Source: Sarcophilus harrisii
Taxonomy: Eukaryota > Chordata > Mammalia > Dasyuromorphia > Dasyuridae
Length of the DNA: 64,000 bases
Reading direction: 5' to 3'
Assembly: GCF_902635505.1 (NCBI RefSeq)
Contig: NC_045428.1
Span: 430,133,106 to 430,197,105 of the forward strand
Below, piece after piece: positions 32,531 through 43,103 of this stretch. A program made the position numbers and the translations under genes. The notes under the pieces were generated by a model. That model ran no database searches. It saw only the letters and a list, made by a program, of their open reading frames with translations, and was not told where the DNA came from. Every line of letters starts with the position of its first letter. Position 1 is the stretch's first letter.

Positions 32531-33670
32531 ACAACTCAGTTTCTCCTACAGCATTTTTGGTTTTAATGCAGCATATATTATTTATCATCTGAAAAGCATC
32601 ATTTTTCCTTTAAATATGTGATTGAAGAAAATCGATGGCTTCTCAAATATTATTTCTATTATATTTTTGGGCAAAAATGTTACTTCATAGGAACACCTCT
32701 CCAATTTTATCATAGCAGAGAAAAAAGAAATGATCCAATTCACAGAAATACCCATTTGTAAGTATGTGAGGTATACCAAAAAATACTTTTTCTTAAAGGT
32801 GTACATATATGTACTTTTGCTTTACTTTTTAAATTTGGAAAGTTTCCTTTTCCTCTTTGTAAATATATAGTGTATATAAAGAATTGGAAATAAATTAAAG
32901 GATATTTGCATTGTTACAAATAAAATGAAGCAATAGTTATAAATTAGCTAAGAAAAACTCCAGGGTAGAGCCAAAAATGGAAGAGTCACAAAGTTAATCC
33001 AAAAAGTTTAAATGTAATAGAAATATATGGTAGAGAAACACTTAAAAAGAAAATTTAATCCATAAAACAAATCTTAAATATCACTTTGGGAATGTTGCAT
33101 AATTCACTTATCATCATGAGTAACTGATAATCATGAAATAAAATGACAGCAGCTTAAATACAACCTTAAAAAGATGAAGTATCTCTCCCTTAATTAATGT
33201 CTACAAAGAGCTTTAATGATGAAAAGTGCTATTAAGTGCCAAGTATTATTAATTATTTTCTACTTCGAGAAGGATTGAGTCTCATTATAGCCTGTTTTAA
33301 ATATTTTTAAATATTTAGAGAGTAAGCAAATGCAAACAAGCCAAATAAAAAGATATCTTCCTTTCTAGGTGAAATTATAAACTAAATCTGGAGGGAAAAT
33401 ATTACTTACCTAATAAATACAGGAAGTTCACAAATACTTCAAAAATGTCTGATACTATTTTTTCTTAATTTTCTTCTTTTATAATTTTGTTATTTATATA
33501 AACTGAGGACTATTTGTACCACATATAACAAAGGACCCATTGAAAATACTCACAAATTTCAGTGGATTGATGATGGTGATGATGATAATGATAGGAAGTT
33601 AACATTTATTTATAGCACTATAAGTAAACTATAAACTTAATTATAAAATATAAATTATAGAATATAAACT
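32531..33670. other. No gene or clear repeat seen
   Basis: Very AT-rich, unique-looking. A 73-codon minus-strand frame at 32,585-32,806 has no recognised domain. A short (GAT)n-like stretch lies near 33,568-33,592. Confidence 0.4.
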
Positions 33671-33870
33671 ATATTTATATAGTACTTACTATATGCCAGA
33701 CACTATGTTAAGCACTTTACAATTATTATTATTGCATTTGATCCTCATAACAATTATGGGAAGTAGATGCTATAATTATCTCCTTAGATGAGGAAACTGA
33801 GGTGAAATGAAGCAAAAAGACTTGCCTAGGGCCAGATAGTTAGCAAGCATCTGAAATTGAGAGGGATGAG
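33671..33870 (-). repeat. MIR/THER1 SINE, antisense
   Basis: TTTATATAGTACTTACTATA, TGCCAGACACTATGTTAAGC, CATTTGATCCTCATAACAAT, GATGAGGAAACTGAGGTG and CTTGCCTAGGGCCAGATAG form a clear antisense THER1/MIR copy. An L1 5' end follows within 25 bp. Confidence 0.8.
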
Positions 33871-33892
33871 GAGTGAGGTGGGGGTGGGGGGT

Positions 33893-34625
33893 GTGGAGCC
33901 AAGATGGCAAGTAAAGGTAGGAAGGTGCTCCAGCTCTCCCAGTTTCCTGAAAAACCATATAAAACCAAGCCTCTGAACAGAGTCTGACTGAATGAAATCG
34001 TTCTATAGCTCAAAATAAACTGAAAAAAAAAAAAAAAAAACTTCAAGAAAGATCAGTTTCACTGGGGAGAAAAGGGTGTTCAACCCAGCTCAGACAGACT
34101 CTGGAAAGCCAGTGAGAAGGTCTTAATCACAGCAAATCAGCAACTAACACCCTCAGTCCTGCCTCAGTAGAGGAGCAGATCAGTGGGGAAGTCTCCAATA
34201 CCATCTCAGAAAGCAATCTCTGAGAAACCAGGCTGTTTCTTGAAAAGAGCAGGCAAAGTTATTCCCTGCAAACACAAGAGACCCCTGTGCTCAAAGTCAA
34301 GGCTCAGAACCGCACTAGAAGCTTGGGGCAGCGCCCCATGTGCCCCAGGAGAAGAGTTCAACCATAAAAGTTAAAAAAAAGAGGAAATACCAAAAGAAAT
34401 GTAAAGAAAATGAGCAAGAAATAGAAAATAGCCTTGACCTTAGAAAGCTACTACAGGGACAGGGCAGACCAAAACAAAACACAGACAGGGACAGAATGTC
34501 CAATAGAGACAATCTAAAAGTGATATGAATTGTTCTCAAGCTCAAAGAGGCTTCTTGGAAGTGTTCATAAAAGACTTTAAAAGGAAAATAAGAGAGATAG
34601 AAGAAAAAATGAGAAATTTGTAAAA
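33893..34625 (+). mobile_element. L1 5' UTR and ORF1 start, 3' part missing
   Basis: TGTGGAGCCAAGATGGCAAG is the canonical L1 start. The UTR runs to about 34,409, and an ATG at 34,410 opens ORF1 with a stop soon after. The decayed ORF1 N-terminus reads LDLRKLLQGQGRPKQN-like sequence and, near 34,555-34,620, a lysine/glutamate-rich coiled-coil segment. Similarity ends near 34,625. No ORF2, 3' UTR or poly(A) follows. An internal A18 run sits at about 34,023-34,040. Confidence 0.82.
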
Positions 34626-35245
34626 TCAAGCCATATATTTTTGGTTTCTGACTATGACATCAGTGTGATTCATGGATATCCCAGATCTCTTAAAGCTGCT
34701 TTAGTTTGGAATCTTTCTCCCAGTGCTTCCATGGGACATGCATGACTTGGATGCAGGAATGGCACAGAATGATATTAATTGTTTAGTCATACCTACAATT
34801 TGTCCTCTATGTCAGGCTCCATTTTCTTTGTAGAAAGTGCCAAGGAAAAGGGAGATACCTGGAAGAAAAAAATAGTTTGCCTTCATTTTTAAAATTTTTT
34901 GTGAGTAGTGGACCAGGTTACTTTGACCACTTATGGAAGAAAATTGGCAACTCAAGGGACTAGATGTTCAGTTCTGGGCTATATTCCTGCTGCCCTTATA
35001 TTTAGCTTTGTGACTGGTTGCTTGCCTAGATCCTCCCTAGTCCAGATGGCATGGTGCTGAATTAGAACTAGCTGATGCCTACTTCTCTTCTGCTTTTTTT
35101 TTTGAGTTACCACTTCCACTCATGAGTAATCATTTCCTGTAAATTCCAATAATATTTCACCTGTGAAATGTACTGCATAATTACATTATTTTCTTAATTA
35201 TCTTGATGACAAAGTTAAAAGATGGAACCAAATGTTTGTCTATGG
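34626..35245. other. No gene seen
   Basis: Unique-looking with a more balanced base composition than its neighbours. No exon-like frame. Confidence 0.4.
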
Positions 35246-35315
35246 CAGCAGTCAGTGTGTAAGCATTTATTAAGTGCTCAGTAAGTGTCAAGCATTGTAC
35301 AGAGTGGCTTCCCTG
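35246..35315 (-). repeat. L2 tail, antisense
   Basis: AAGCATTTATTAAGTGCTCA then GTAAGTGTCAAGCATTGTAC fits the antisense L2 tail. Confidence 0.5.
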
Positions 35316-35535
35316 TTCCAATGGTCTACAGATAATACCCATTACCTGAGATTTTTAGGAATGATCAAAGCCTTATTTGCGTCATTATACTGTGCCTACT
35401 CTTTATAGAGGCTCTCTGAAAAATAACTATTATATAGTAATTTTGAAAGATTTGTGGAATACTATAGCATAAATTTTTCATAGCTTTGTATGTAATATGG
35501 TTATTATCATCACCTCCTCTGCCATCATCATCATC

Positions 35536-35615
35536 TTTATCAATAAGCATTTGTTAATCATTTACTATGTAATGGCATTATGCCAAGTACTGGAGGAAAA
35601 AAGAAAGACAAATCT
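35536..35615 (-). repeat. L2 tail, antisense
   Basis: AATAAGCATTTGTTAATCAT, TTACTATGTAATGGC and CATTATGCCAAGTACTGGAG fit the antisense L2 tail. Confidence 0.55.
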
Positions 35616-35789
35616 GTTCAGTAGTTTTGTGAGGAATTACTTTTCATATTTGAGAAACCTGAGGTCACTGCAGTGGGAGGTTAAGACTGACAGTGGCAAT
35701 ATCGAATTGGGAATAGGAGGAGAAGTACCTGTGGTGAAGTTCCCAGTCAGAGTTGGATAGAAGCAACATTGATCATTTAGACAACCTTC

Positions 35790-36245
35790 CTGGACTTGGA
35801 GTTTGAATGTTGCAACTTGTCTTAAACACTTACTAGCTTATTGATTCTTTCTTGTTATTTCAGTCATGTTTAACTCTTCATGATCCCATTTGGAGTTTCC
35901 TTGGCAAAGATAGTTCACCACTTCCTTTTCCAGTTCATTTTCCAGATTAGGAAACTGAGGCAAACAGAGTTAAGTGACTTGCCGAGGGCCACACAGCTAA
36001 AAATTGTCTGAGGCCAGATTTAAACTCAGGAAGAGGCATCTGCCTACCTCCAGGCCAGGTACTCTATCCATTTTACCATCTAGCTGCCCCTATATGGGTC
36101 ATTTAACTTTTCTCATTCTCATTAGCTTCTATAAAATAGGAGTGATAATAGTACCTATTTCACAAGGTTTTTATGAGTATTGGATGAGAACATATGTGAA
36201 TTGGTTTATAAACTTAGAAGTACTAAATAAAAGATAGATGTTTAT
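35790..36245 (+). repeat. MIR-class SINE split by a younger SINE
   Basis: Left half: TGGACTTGGAGTTTGAATG and AACACTTACTAGCTTATT. Right half from 36,093: GGGTCATTTAACTTTTCTCA, AGGAGTGATAATAGTACCTA and TTCACAAGGTTTTTATGAG. The two halves form one MIR once the insert at 35,848-36,092 is ignored. Confidence 0.7.
35848..36092 (-). repeat. tRNA-derived SINE (WSINE/SINE1-like), antisense, nested
   Basis: TCATGATCCCATTTGGAG, TTCCTTGGCAAAGATAGTTC, GACTTGCCGAGGGCCACACA, GTCTGAGGCCAGATTTAAAC, TACTCTATCCATTTTACC and ATCTAGCTGCCCCTAT form a full-length antisense copy inserted into a MIR. Confidence 0.88.
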
Positions 36246-36384
36246 TATTAGCAATATTTTGTTCCTTTCTGAAATACATGCAGACTGTGGAGGTAGAAAA
36301 TAAACACAGGTTGCAGTCATCTTAGAAATCTACAAAAATAGAATTGCTAAATCTCAAGAATACAAAGAACCTCAAAGGTCCCCA

Positions 36385-36610
36385 AGGGTATCAAAATCAA
36401 ATAGAAATAGGGGCAGCTAATCTATGTTTTAGGATCCTTTCAGGCTATATATTGCTTAGTTTTAAAATGTAATATTTCCTATGTTTTATTATAATTTTTA
36501 TTTTGTGAAATATATGCCATTTATATTTTAATCTGGCTCCACCACTACTGTTGTGAGCCTCATGTTAGATTCCTCTGCTCTGGACCAATCCATAAATGAT
36601 CAGGAATCCC
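36385..36610. repeat. Old DNA-transposon-like repeat
   Basis: TCAAATAGAAATAGGGGCAG, AGGATCCTTTCAGGCTATAT, GTTTTATTATAATTTTTATT and AATCTGGCTCCACC resemble a marsupial interspersed repeat I remember with GGATCCCTGCGGGC- and TTTTAATCTGG-type blocks, probably hAT-related. Its right part is the source of duplication B. Confidence 0.45.
36467..36609 (+). repeat. Direct duplication B, copy 1
   Basis: A 143-bp segment repeated at 38,106-38,246 with one 2-bp deletion and about two substitutions. Here it lies in continuous repeat context to its left, so this is the likely source. Confidence 0.93.
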
Positions 36611-36624
36611 CTCTACAATGAATC

Positions 36625-36780
36625 AATAAATCAACTTATTTTTATTTATTATTTATTAATCTTAATATGTGACAAATATCATACTAAGTACTGGAGTAAA
36701 GGTAGGGGAGAATATAAAGGGAAGTAAATACAAAAAAAAAAGAAAAAAGAAAAATATAGTCCCTACTATCGAGTTTATAT
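36625..36780 (-). repeat. L2 tail, antisense
   Basis: CATACTAAGTACTGGAGTAA and TAGTCCCTACTATCGAG fit the antisense L2 tail. The internal spacer is A-rich. Confidence 0.5.
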
Positions 36781-36784
36781 TTCT

Positions 36785-38054
36785 TTTTATTTTTTTTATT
36801 ACTTTATTTATTTATTTAAACATTCAGTTAAATAAAGTTTTTGACTTCCAAATTGTCTCTCCTTTCAGCCCCCTCCCCCAACCATTAAGAAGACATCTAA
36901 AGTCATGCAAAACCTATTTTCATATTAGCCATGTTACAAAAATATAAACAAAAAGCCAAGAAAAACAAGAAACAAAGAAAAAGTATGCCTCAATCTACAT
37001 TCAGAGTTCATTAGTTCTCTCGCTGGAGGTGTGTAGCATTTTTCATCTTACATCTTTTGGAATTATCTTAGATTATTATATTGATTCGAGAAGCAAAGTC
37101 TTTCAAAGTTGATAATTATTACAATATTGCAGCTACTGTGTATAGTGTTTTCCTTGTTCTGCTCAATTCACTTTGCATTTGTTCTTATAAGTTTTCCCAG
37201 ATTTTCTAAAATCATTGTTTTATTGCACAGTATTCCATTATACTCATATATCACAACTTTGTCAGTCATTCTTCAATTGATGAGAAAACTTCAAATTTCC
37301 AATTCTTTGCCTCCTCAAAAAAGCTGGCATAAATATTTTTGTACATAGAGATCCTTTTCCCTTTTCTTTGATTTCTTTGGGATATAACCTTGGTAGTATT
37401 ATTTACAAGGTCAGAGTGTATACACAATTTTTGAGTTATTTGAGTGTACTTCCAAATTATCCTCCAGAAGGGTTGGACCAGTAATACCTACAATCCATTA
37501 ATGTACCTATTTCCTCACATCCCCTCTAGCTTTTGTCATTTTCCTTTTCTGTCCATTTAGGTAATCTGATAGGTGTGAGATACTAACTCTGAATCATTTT
37601 AACTTGTATTTCTCTAACCAATAGTGATTTAGAACATTTTTATGTGAACTGATAGTTTTAAGTTCTTCTAAAAATTGGCAGTTCATATTTTATGATTCTT
37701 TATCAATAGGGAAATTATTCTTATTTTTATAGATCTGGTTCAGTATCTATATCATTGAGAATTAAGGTCTTTATCAGAGAAACTTTCTATAAATTCCTAT
37801 CATCATAATACCATATCACATTTTCCCTCTCCCTCCATTTCTTGCTTTCCTTCTAATTTTGGCTTCATTTGGGGTTTTTTGTACAAAAATGTTTTAAGTT
37901 CATTTAATTAAAATTATCAATTTTGCTTTCTGTAACATTCTCTATCTTTGATCGTAAACTCTTTCCTTATCTATAGATATGACAGGTAAATGTTTCCATG
38001 CTCCCTTAATTTTCTTATCACATTACCCTTTATGTCTAAATTAGATATCCATTT
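36785..38054 (-). mobile_element. Antisense L1: 3' UTR and ORF2 C-terminal part, left piece
   Basis: Plus-strand landmarks: TTCAGCCCCCTCCCCCAAC, CATATTAGCCATGTTACAAA (3' UTR), CAGTCATTCTTCAATTGATG, AGGTGTGAGATACTAACTC and CTTTATGTCTAAATTAGATA. It breaks off at 38,054 and continues at 39,651 after a chimeric insertion. No intact frame remains. Confidence 0.85.
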
Positions 38055-38105
38055 ATTTTAGGATTCTGTTTTTTTTTTCTTCAATCCACTCTGCTATTCA
38101 CTTCC

Positions 38106-38246
38106 ATGTAATATTTCCTGTTTTATTATATTTTTTATTTTGTGAAATATATGCCATTTATATTTTAATCTGGCTCCACCACTACTCTTGTGAGCCTCAT
38201 GTTAGATTCCTCTGCTCTGGACCAATCCATAAATGATCAGGAATCC
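38106..38246 (+). repeat. Direct duplication B, copy 2
   Basis: 141 bp nearly identical to 36,467-36,609. Sharp edges on both sides; it lies within the chimeric L1 insertion. Confidence 0.93.
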
Positions 38247-38538
38247 ATTCACAATTATGATTATCAGTTCTGTATTCACCTCCATAATATTTTCTCCCCT
38301 TTATATACTTTTGTTCTCTCCTCCTACCCTATCCTCAATCATGTGTTTTTTTTTTTTTGCCCATCCCACCTTCTACCTTATTTTCTATTAATCCTTTGTC
38401 CCTTCTCTTACCTTTTTCCCAAATATTTCTACCCTCTCTTCTATGTTGTCTCTCCCTTTTATTTTCCTCTTTCTTCTCCTACTTCTTTATAGGGTTAGAT
38501 AAATTTCTATACTCATCTGAACTCTTAAGTTATTCCCT
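38247..38538. repeat. Pyrimidine-rich sequence of unknown family
   Basis: C/T-rich on the plus strand with TTCTTTATAGGGTTAGATAA and TTATTCCCTCTTAGAGCC. It has a loose counterpart at 49,150-49,790 (CTTTATAGATTTTATATA). Probably part of a marsupial retroelement in antisense, but I cannot name it. Confidence 0.35.
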
Positions 38539-39200
38539 CTTAGAGCCAAAACTGTGGTTTTCTTGTGGGATCTTTCCAAAAGTAATCAATGGATTCTTCA
38601 ATCAGTATTTCCCCTACTGTTTCTAGACTATTGAAGCAATTTTTCTTAATGATCTCTTGTAGAATTCTATCCAGACTCTTTTTTTGGTCATGGCTTTCAG
38701 GTAGGCCAAGAAATTTTAAATTGTCTCTTCTGAATCTATTTTCCAAGTTGGATATTTTTCCAATGAGATTTTTCACATTTTCTTCCATTTTTTCACTATT
38801 TTTAGTTTGTTTGACTGATTCTTGCTGTCTTACAAAGTAATTAGCTTCCATTCATTCTGTTCTGGTTTTTAATATGTAATTTTCTTTAGTTAGTTTTTGT
38901 ATCTTTTTTTCCAAATGTTTAATTATACTGTTTTAGGAAGTGTTTTCTTTAGGCAATTTTTTTTCTTTCCTTTTCCAAGCTATTGACTCTCATTTCCTTT
39001 CTCATTTTTTCTTCTGTCTCTTTTATTTGATGTTTTAAAGTCTTTTATGAGCACTTCCTAGAAGCTCATTAGGCTTTAGGCCAATTAATATCACTCTTTG
39101 CCTCTGTGGATATTCTGTCCTTGTCTGAAGTTGTGTTTTGGTCTGTCCTGTCACCATAGTAAGTTTCTATGATCAAAGTTATTTTCTGTTTTTTGCTCAT
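38539..39200 (-). pseudogene. L1 ORF1 (RNA-binding protein) remnant
   Basis: On the minus strand an ATG at 39,200 begins MSKKQK-like sequence. A coiled-coil-type segment follows near 39,000, and the frame at 38,540-38,851 reads RRDNLKFLGLPESHDQKKSL, matching the start of the L1 ORF1p RRM domain (human counterpart RPNLRLIGVPES-type). L1 ORF1p is a trimeric RNA chaperone that coats L1 RNA. Several stops and frameshifts separate the pieces, and the C-terminal domain is absent. Confidence 0.75.
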
Positions 39201-39636
39201 TTTCTTTCCATTTATTTTGGTATTTCTTATTTTACTTTTTAGGTGGTGCTCTGATCCTAGGGTAAAAAGGATATTGTTCTAAGCTTTCTGTGCAGCTCTG
39301 AATTGTAGCTTTGAGCACAGGAGCCCCTTGTATTTGCTCTTTTCAGGAAATAGCTTGGTTTCTCAGAGTTTGCTTTCAGAGTTAGGACTAGAAGCTGCTC
39401 CACTGATCTGCTTCTCTACTGAGCCAGGACTGAGGCTCTTAGTTGCTGATTTGCTGTGATTAACACCTTCTTCTTAGCTTTCCCACAATCTATCTGAGCT
39501 GGGCTAAACACCCTTTTCACCTCAATGAGACTGACCTTTTTTGAAGTTATTTTCAGTCTATCTTGAGCTGGAGATGGGTTTTGTTCTATCAGACTCTGTT
39601 CAAAGGCTTGGTTTCATGTGGTTTTCAAGGGAAACT
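39201..39636 (-). mobile_element. L1 5' UTR, antisense
   Basis: CCAGGACTGAGGCTCTTAG, TTGCTGATTTGCTGTGATTA, TATCTGAGCTGGGC and CTCTGTTCAAAGGCTTGG are the reverse complement of the UTR at 33,940-34,330. It lacks about the first 50 bp of that copy. Confidence 0.8.
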
Positions 39637-39650
39637 TTAAGTATCCATTT

Positions 39651-39935
39651 TGATGTTATCTTGGCCTATAGTGTGAAATGCTGGTCTACTCTAAGTTTCT
39701 TCCAAACTGTTTTCTGGTTTTCTTAGCAATTTTCGATAGAAGATGAGTACTCCTCTCAAAAGCTTAGATCTTTGGGTTTATCAAACACTAGATTACTATG
39801 GTCATTTATTACTTTGTATTGTGTATACCATCTATTATGCCGATCTACCACTCTTTTTCTTAACCAGTATCAGATTCTCATGATTGCCACTTTCTAATAT
39901 AGTTTGAAATTAAGTACTCTTAGGCTAACTTCCTC
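39651..39935 (-). mobile_element. Antisense L1 ORF2, right piece
   Basis: GCTTAGATCTTTGGGTTTAT, CAAACACTAGATTACTATGG and CCACTCTTTTTCTTAACCAG continue the ORF2 interrupted at 38,054. Ends near 39,935. Confidence 0.82.
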
Positions 39936-40024
39936 CTTGGAGGTGCAGTGGAGAGGTGCAGTTTGGCTAACTATCATTCCCCTTTCATCTCTGCCCAATT
40001 TTCATCTCTTTTTTGTATTTATTG

Positions 40025-40345
40025 CTTCTACCATTTTGATTCTGACATCTCACTATTGACTCACTTTCAACTTGTAGTTTACTGAAATTCCCAGATATAT
40101 TTTCAGGCAAAAGTATAACCTAGCCTTCTTCAAATTATATTTGTGGATGAATCTTTTTTTCTAACTTGTGTATGAGTTTATATATATATTCCTATTGAAT
40201 TTTACCTTTCTAAATTCAGTCTAATGCTCTACTCTGTCAATATCTTCTTGGTTCCTGACTCTTGTCATATGGTACATTAACATTGATTTTCCCAGCTATC
40301 TGAATATTTGATAAGTGCGTCATTTATACCTTAGAAATCCTTTTG
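40025..40345 (-). repeat. CR1/L3 LINE 3' region, antisense
   Basis: CTATTGACTCACTTTCAACT, TGTAGTTTACTGAAATTCCC, TTCCTATTGAATTTTACC, AGTCTAATGCTCTACTCTG, TCAATATCTTCTTGGTTCCT and TTGATAAGTGCGTCATTTAT match the antisense CR1/L3 consensus block by block. Confidence 0.82.
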
Positions 40346-41640
40346 GGTTTCTCTTTTGGTGAACAACACACAGAAAATGACATGGAAAGATAATATATGA
40401 CATTAAATCTTGGTGACTTCTTGGATTGTCTTTTATCTTAACTATCACAAGGCAAAAGGAAAGACTTTAAGTTTGGGGAAGATGAGGAGTGCCTGAAATG
40501 GGAAAGAATGACCATAAAAAGGGAAAGTGGAAGCACCATGAGTTAACCTTATTCCCCTTAAATTGTTCTCTGAGCTAGCTCTGAAGCCTGAGGCCTCACC
40601 CATTGGCAGCAAGGATATGCTGGTGTTTAGGATATCAATTTCTCAGAAAGCCCCCAATGAGGGCAAGTACACTATCAATTGTGTTGAATAGAATCTAAAT
40701 TTGCGAATTATATGCCTAACCCTTGAGGAAAATTCGCAGGAAGTGATTTGAATGCAAGATTACATATTAGGAGTTTCAGGAAACTGTTTTACTTATTACT
40801 TCTTGCCAGGGACCAAACATTAAAGTTCTTTACTTCATCAGAGTGAGTGAGCAGTTTGGTGCCAGAAATTATATTACTCCCTGTGGTTCACCCTAGCATC
40901 CAGCATGGATATTTCATTAAGCTTTAAATATAGATATATTGAGCCAAGATGCTCATCACCACAGGCTTCTTCCCAGTGTATGCATTCATATTCCCTTTCT
41001 CTCTTGGCTGAATTTGTTTTTCTGAGGGACATATGGGAACTATTTGTCTTTGAAACATTCTCTCCTCCCCCCTACCTTCCTGCCTTTTTCTTATATTTTC
41101 TGAGTGTGGTATGTAGACAGAAATGGGGAAAGGTATCTAATGACAGTGGAACATAACATGCAAAATAGTAAGCTGCCATAGGGAGGAGAGATGATGGTAA
41201 TTGTCAAGAGATAAATTGCCATTGGAAAGAATATCAAGAATGGAAGTGGCGGGTGGAGAATGTTGATAGTCTGTGCAATATAGTAGTTTTTAAAATGTTC
41301 ATTTCTATGGATTAAAGTAATTGCTCATCTATGCTAGCAAAAGGTGCTTTAGATCAATTTTGGAAACCTTATTATTGGAATGTGCTAAATTTTAATTATT
41401 CCACTTCCTGCCTGGTATATTAATGTTGTGATTACCCTTGAAAGGGTATTATCCATGGTGATTTATGCAAAACTCCTTTGGCTCTATAGTTCTATCAGTT
41501 TCAATTAAAACAGGCCATGGAGGATGATTGTAGGCTGTAGATCATCATTATTTTCTCCAGAAGGAAAGACCAGTTTACTTAATGCATTACCTATAGTTAG
41601 TGGTCTGGAACCATTGCTTCTTTTCATCAGTGAGCTGGGG
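40346..41640. other. No gene seen; largely unique
   Basis: Unique-looking, more GC-balanced between 40,540 and 41,000. The 83-codon frame at 40,905-41,156 has no recognised domain. No repeat recognised. Confidence 0.4.
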
Positions 41641-41791
41641 AAAGAGAGAGAGACAGAGAGAGAAAGAGAGAGATGGACAGAGAGACAGAGACAGAGAGAG
41701 ACAGAGACAGAATCACAGAGAGAGACAGAGACACAAGACACAGACAAATAGACACAAATACAGACACACAGAGACAGAGACAGAGAGAGAT
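41641..41791. repeat. Imperfect (AGAGAC)n-type microsatellite
   Basis: About 150 bp of GA, GACA and CACA units. It yields RERETERE and SLSLSVSL frames that are artefacts. Confidence 0.93.
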
Positions 41792-42446
41792 GTAGAGCCT
41801 GGTGATCTTGGGTTTGGAGGGAGTTATGATCATATAATACAATGTGCTTTGCCTGTGAAACAATTAGGGACAATGCTTCCCTTGCCTGAAATATTTAAGG
41901 CTGAGCAGACCCAGAGGAAAGTCTCAAATAGCTAACATTTCCTGGTTCTCCTCAGCAATGTTTGGGTAAATCTCCTGGCACCATAGATTCTTGGATCCAA
42001 TTATTAAGTAAGCATCTTTTCTGCAATGGAGAGCTGAGCTATGTGCTCATTTATCTCAATGACTTGAGCTATCTAGAGGTCAAAGGGGTTACATGGTGAA
42101 TCCCCAGTGTCCACTTTCTCTAATTACTAACTTGGCCACACAGTCATTCAAATTTCATTTTTGCTTGGCAGTTCTCCCTAAACTTCTTCCAAACTATGTC
42201 ACAGTTTGGCTGCCTGTACTAGGAGAAGTTCTTCTTGAGCACTAGGGACTCTACAGACAACCCTGATTTCAGAGGTAGTTTCATTTTAATCAGTCACATT
42301 GGGAAACTCCCCAAAATAGAGTATCCACCCTTTGCCAACTGTGAGCTCTATGAACAGCTTGCCAGGATCAGACCACACTTTTCATAAAAAGAAACAGTTT
42401 CAGGCAACTTCATCCTAATAACAAGGCTAGGATCTCATGTCATTAT
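41792..42446. other. No gene seen
   Basis: Unique-looking. No supported repeat or exon. Confidence 0.4.
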
Positions 42447-42545
42447 TGAATCCCAGAATATAAGTAGTGGATGGAATTTCAGGAGGTCATTTGGTCTACG
42501 TTTCTGCCTTCAGACAGCTAAAAGCTTAAATTGGCTGATTTAAAC
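42447..42545 (-). repeat. CR1-type 3' tail, antisense
   Basis: TTGAATCCCAGAATATAAGT, TGGAATTTCAGGAGGTCATT and TGGTCTACGTTTCTGCC resemble the antisense CR1/L3 terminus. Confidence 0.5.
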
Positions 42546-42585
42546 TGTCTCAGTCATGCAATGAGTGCATTTCAATTCTACTGTA

Positions 42586-42588
<3 letters not shown>

Positions 42589-42625
<37 letters not shown>
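42589..42625. repeat. Pure poly(A) run
   Basis: 37 consecutive A bases. No L1, SINE or processed-gene body was recognised immediately upstream. Confidence 0.97.
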
Positions 42626-42631
<6 letters not shown>

Positions 42632-42983
42632 ACTATCCAAGGTTGTCAAATCTTGTTTTTGAAAGATTGCCAAGAACAAAGTCCACAAGTCACTCTTATA
42701 AAGCAAGTATTACATTTTTCTCCTTTTCTTTTTTTGGTGAGGCCAGACTTATGACTTTGTTGCTATAATGGAAGGTAAGGAAATTCCCTCTTCCAATTTA
42801 GATGGGTGCTTTTTCTTCAACATGGAGTCTTGGAGAATTGTTTGGGAGCTTTAGAAAGTAAAATTATATATCCATGTAATAATACATAACCCACCAATTA
42901 ACTACAAAGTACATATGAAGGAAGAGGCTATTTAAATTCAGAGAAAAAATTGATAAATAGAAATAGATATAGAATGATTTTGT

Positions 42984-43014
<31 letters not shown>

Positions 43015-43016
43015 TA
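42984..43016. repeat. (CA)n microsatellite
   Basis: ACACACACACACACATATAC followed by more CA units; about 33 bp, interrupted once. Confidence 0.93.
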
Positions 43017-43103
43017 TTTGTGTCTACTGGTAGCCATTTCTAGGGTGGTGGGGAAGGGGAAGAAATAAAGGAAAAGAAGAAATTTACACATAACTTTATT
43101 ATA

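Larger units (their letters stand above)
38055..39636 (-). mobile_element. Chimeric L1-derived insertion inside an older L1 ORF2
   Basis: Flanked by TTAGATATCCATTT (38,041-38,054) and TTAAGTATCCATTT (39,637-39,650), 12 of 14 identical. From left to right it has a T10 run at 38,069-38,078 that may be a poly(A) complement, about 25 bp of unknown sequence, the 141-bp duplication B copy 2, a pyrimidine-rich 290 bp, then antisense L1 ORF1 and 5' UTR. There is no ORF2 or standard L1 3' UTR. So it reads as 5' UTR-ORF1 joined to unrelated 3' material. Confidence 0.6.

Noticed and set aside
36467-38246. Target-site duplication of the enclosed L1
   Set aside because: 143 bp is far too long for L1, and the enclosed sequence does not begin with L1 poly(A) next to copy 1.
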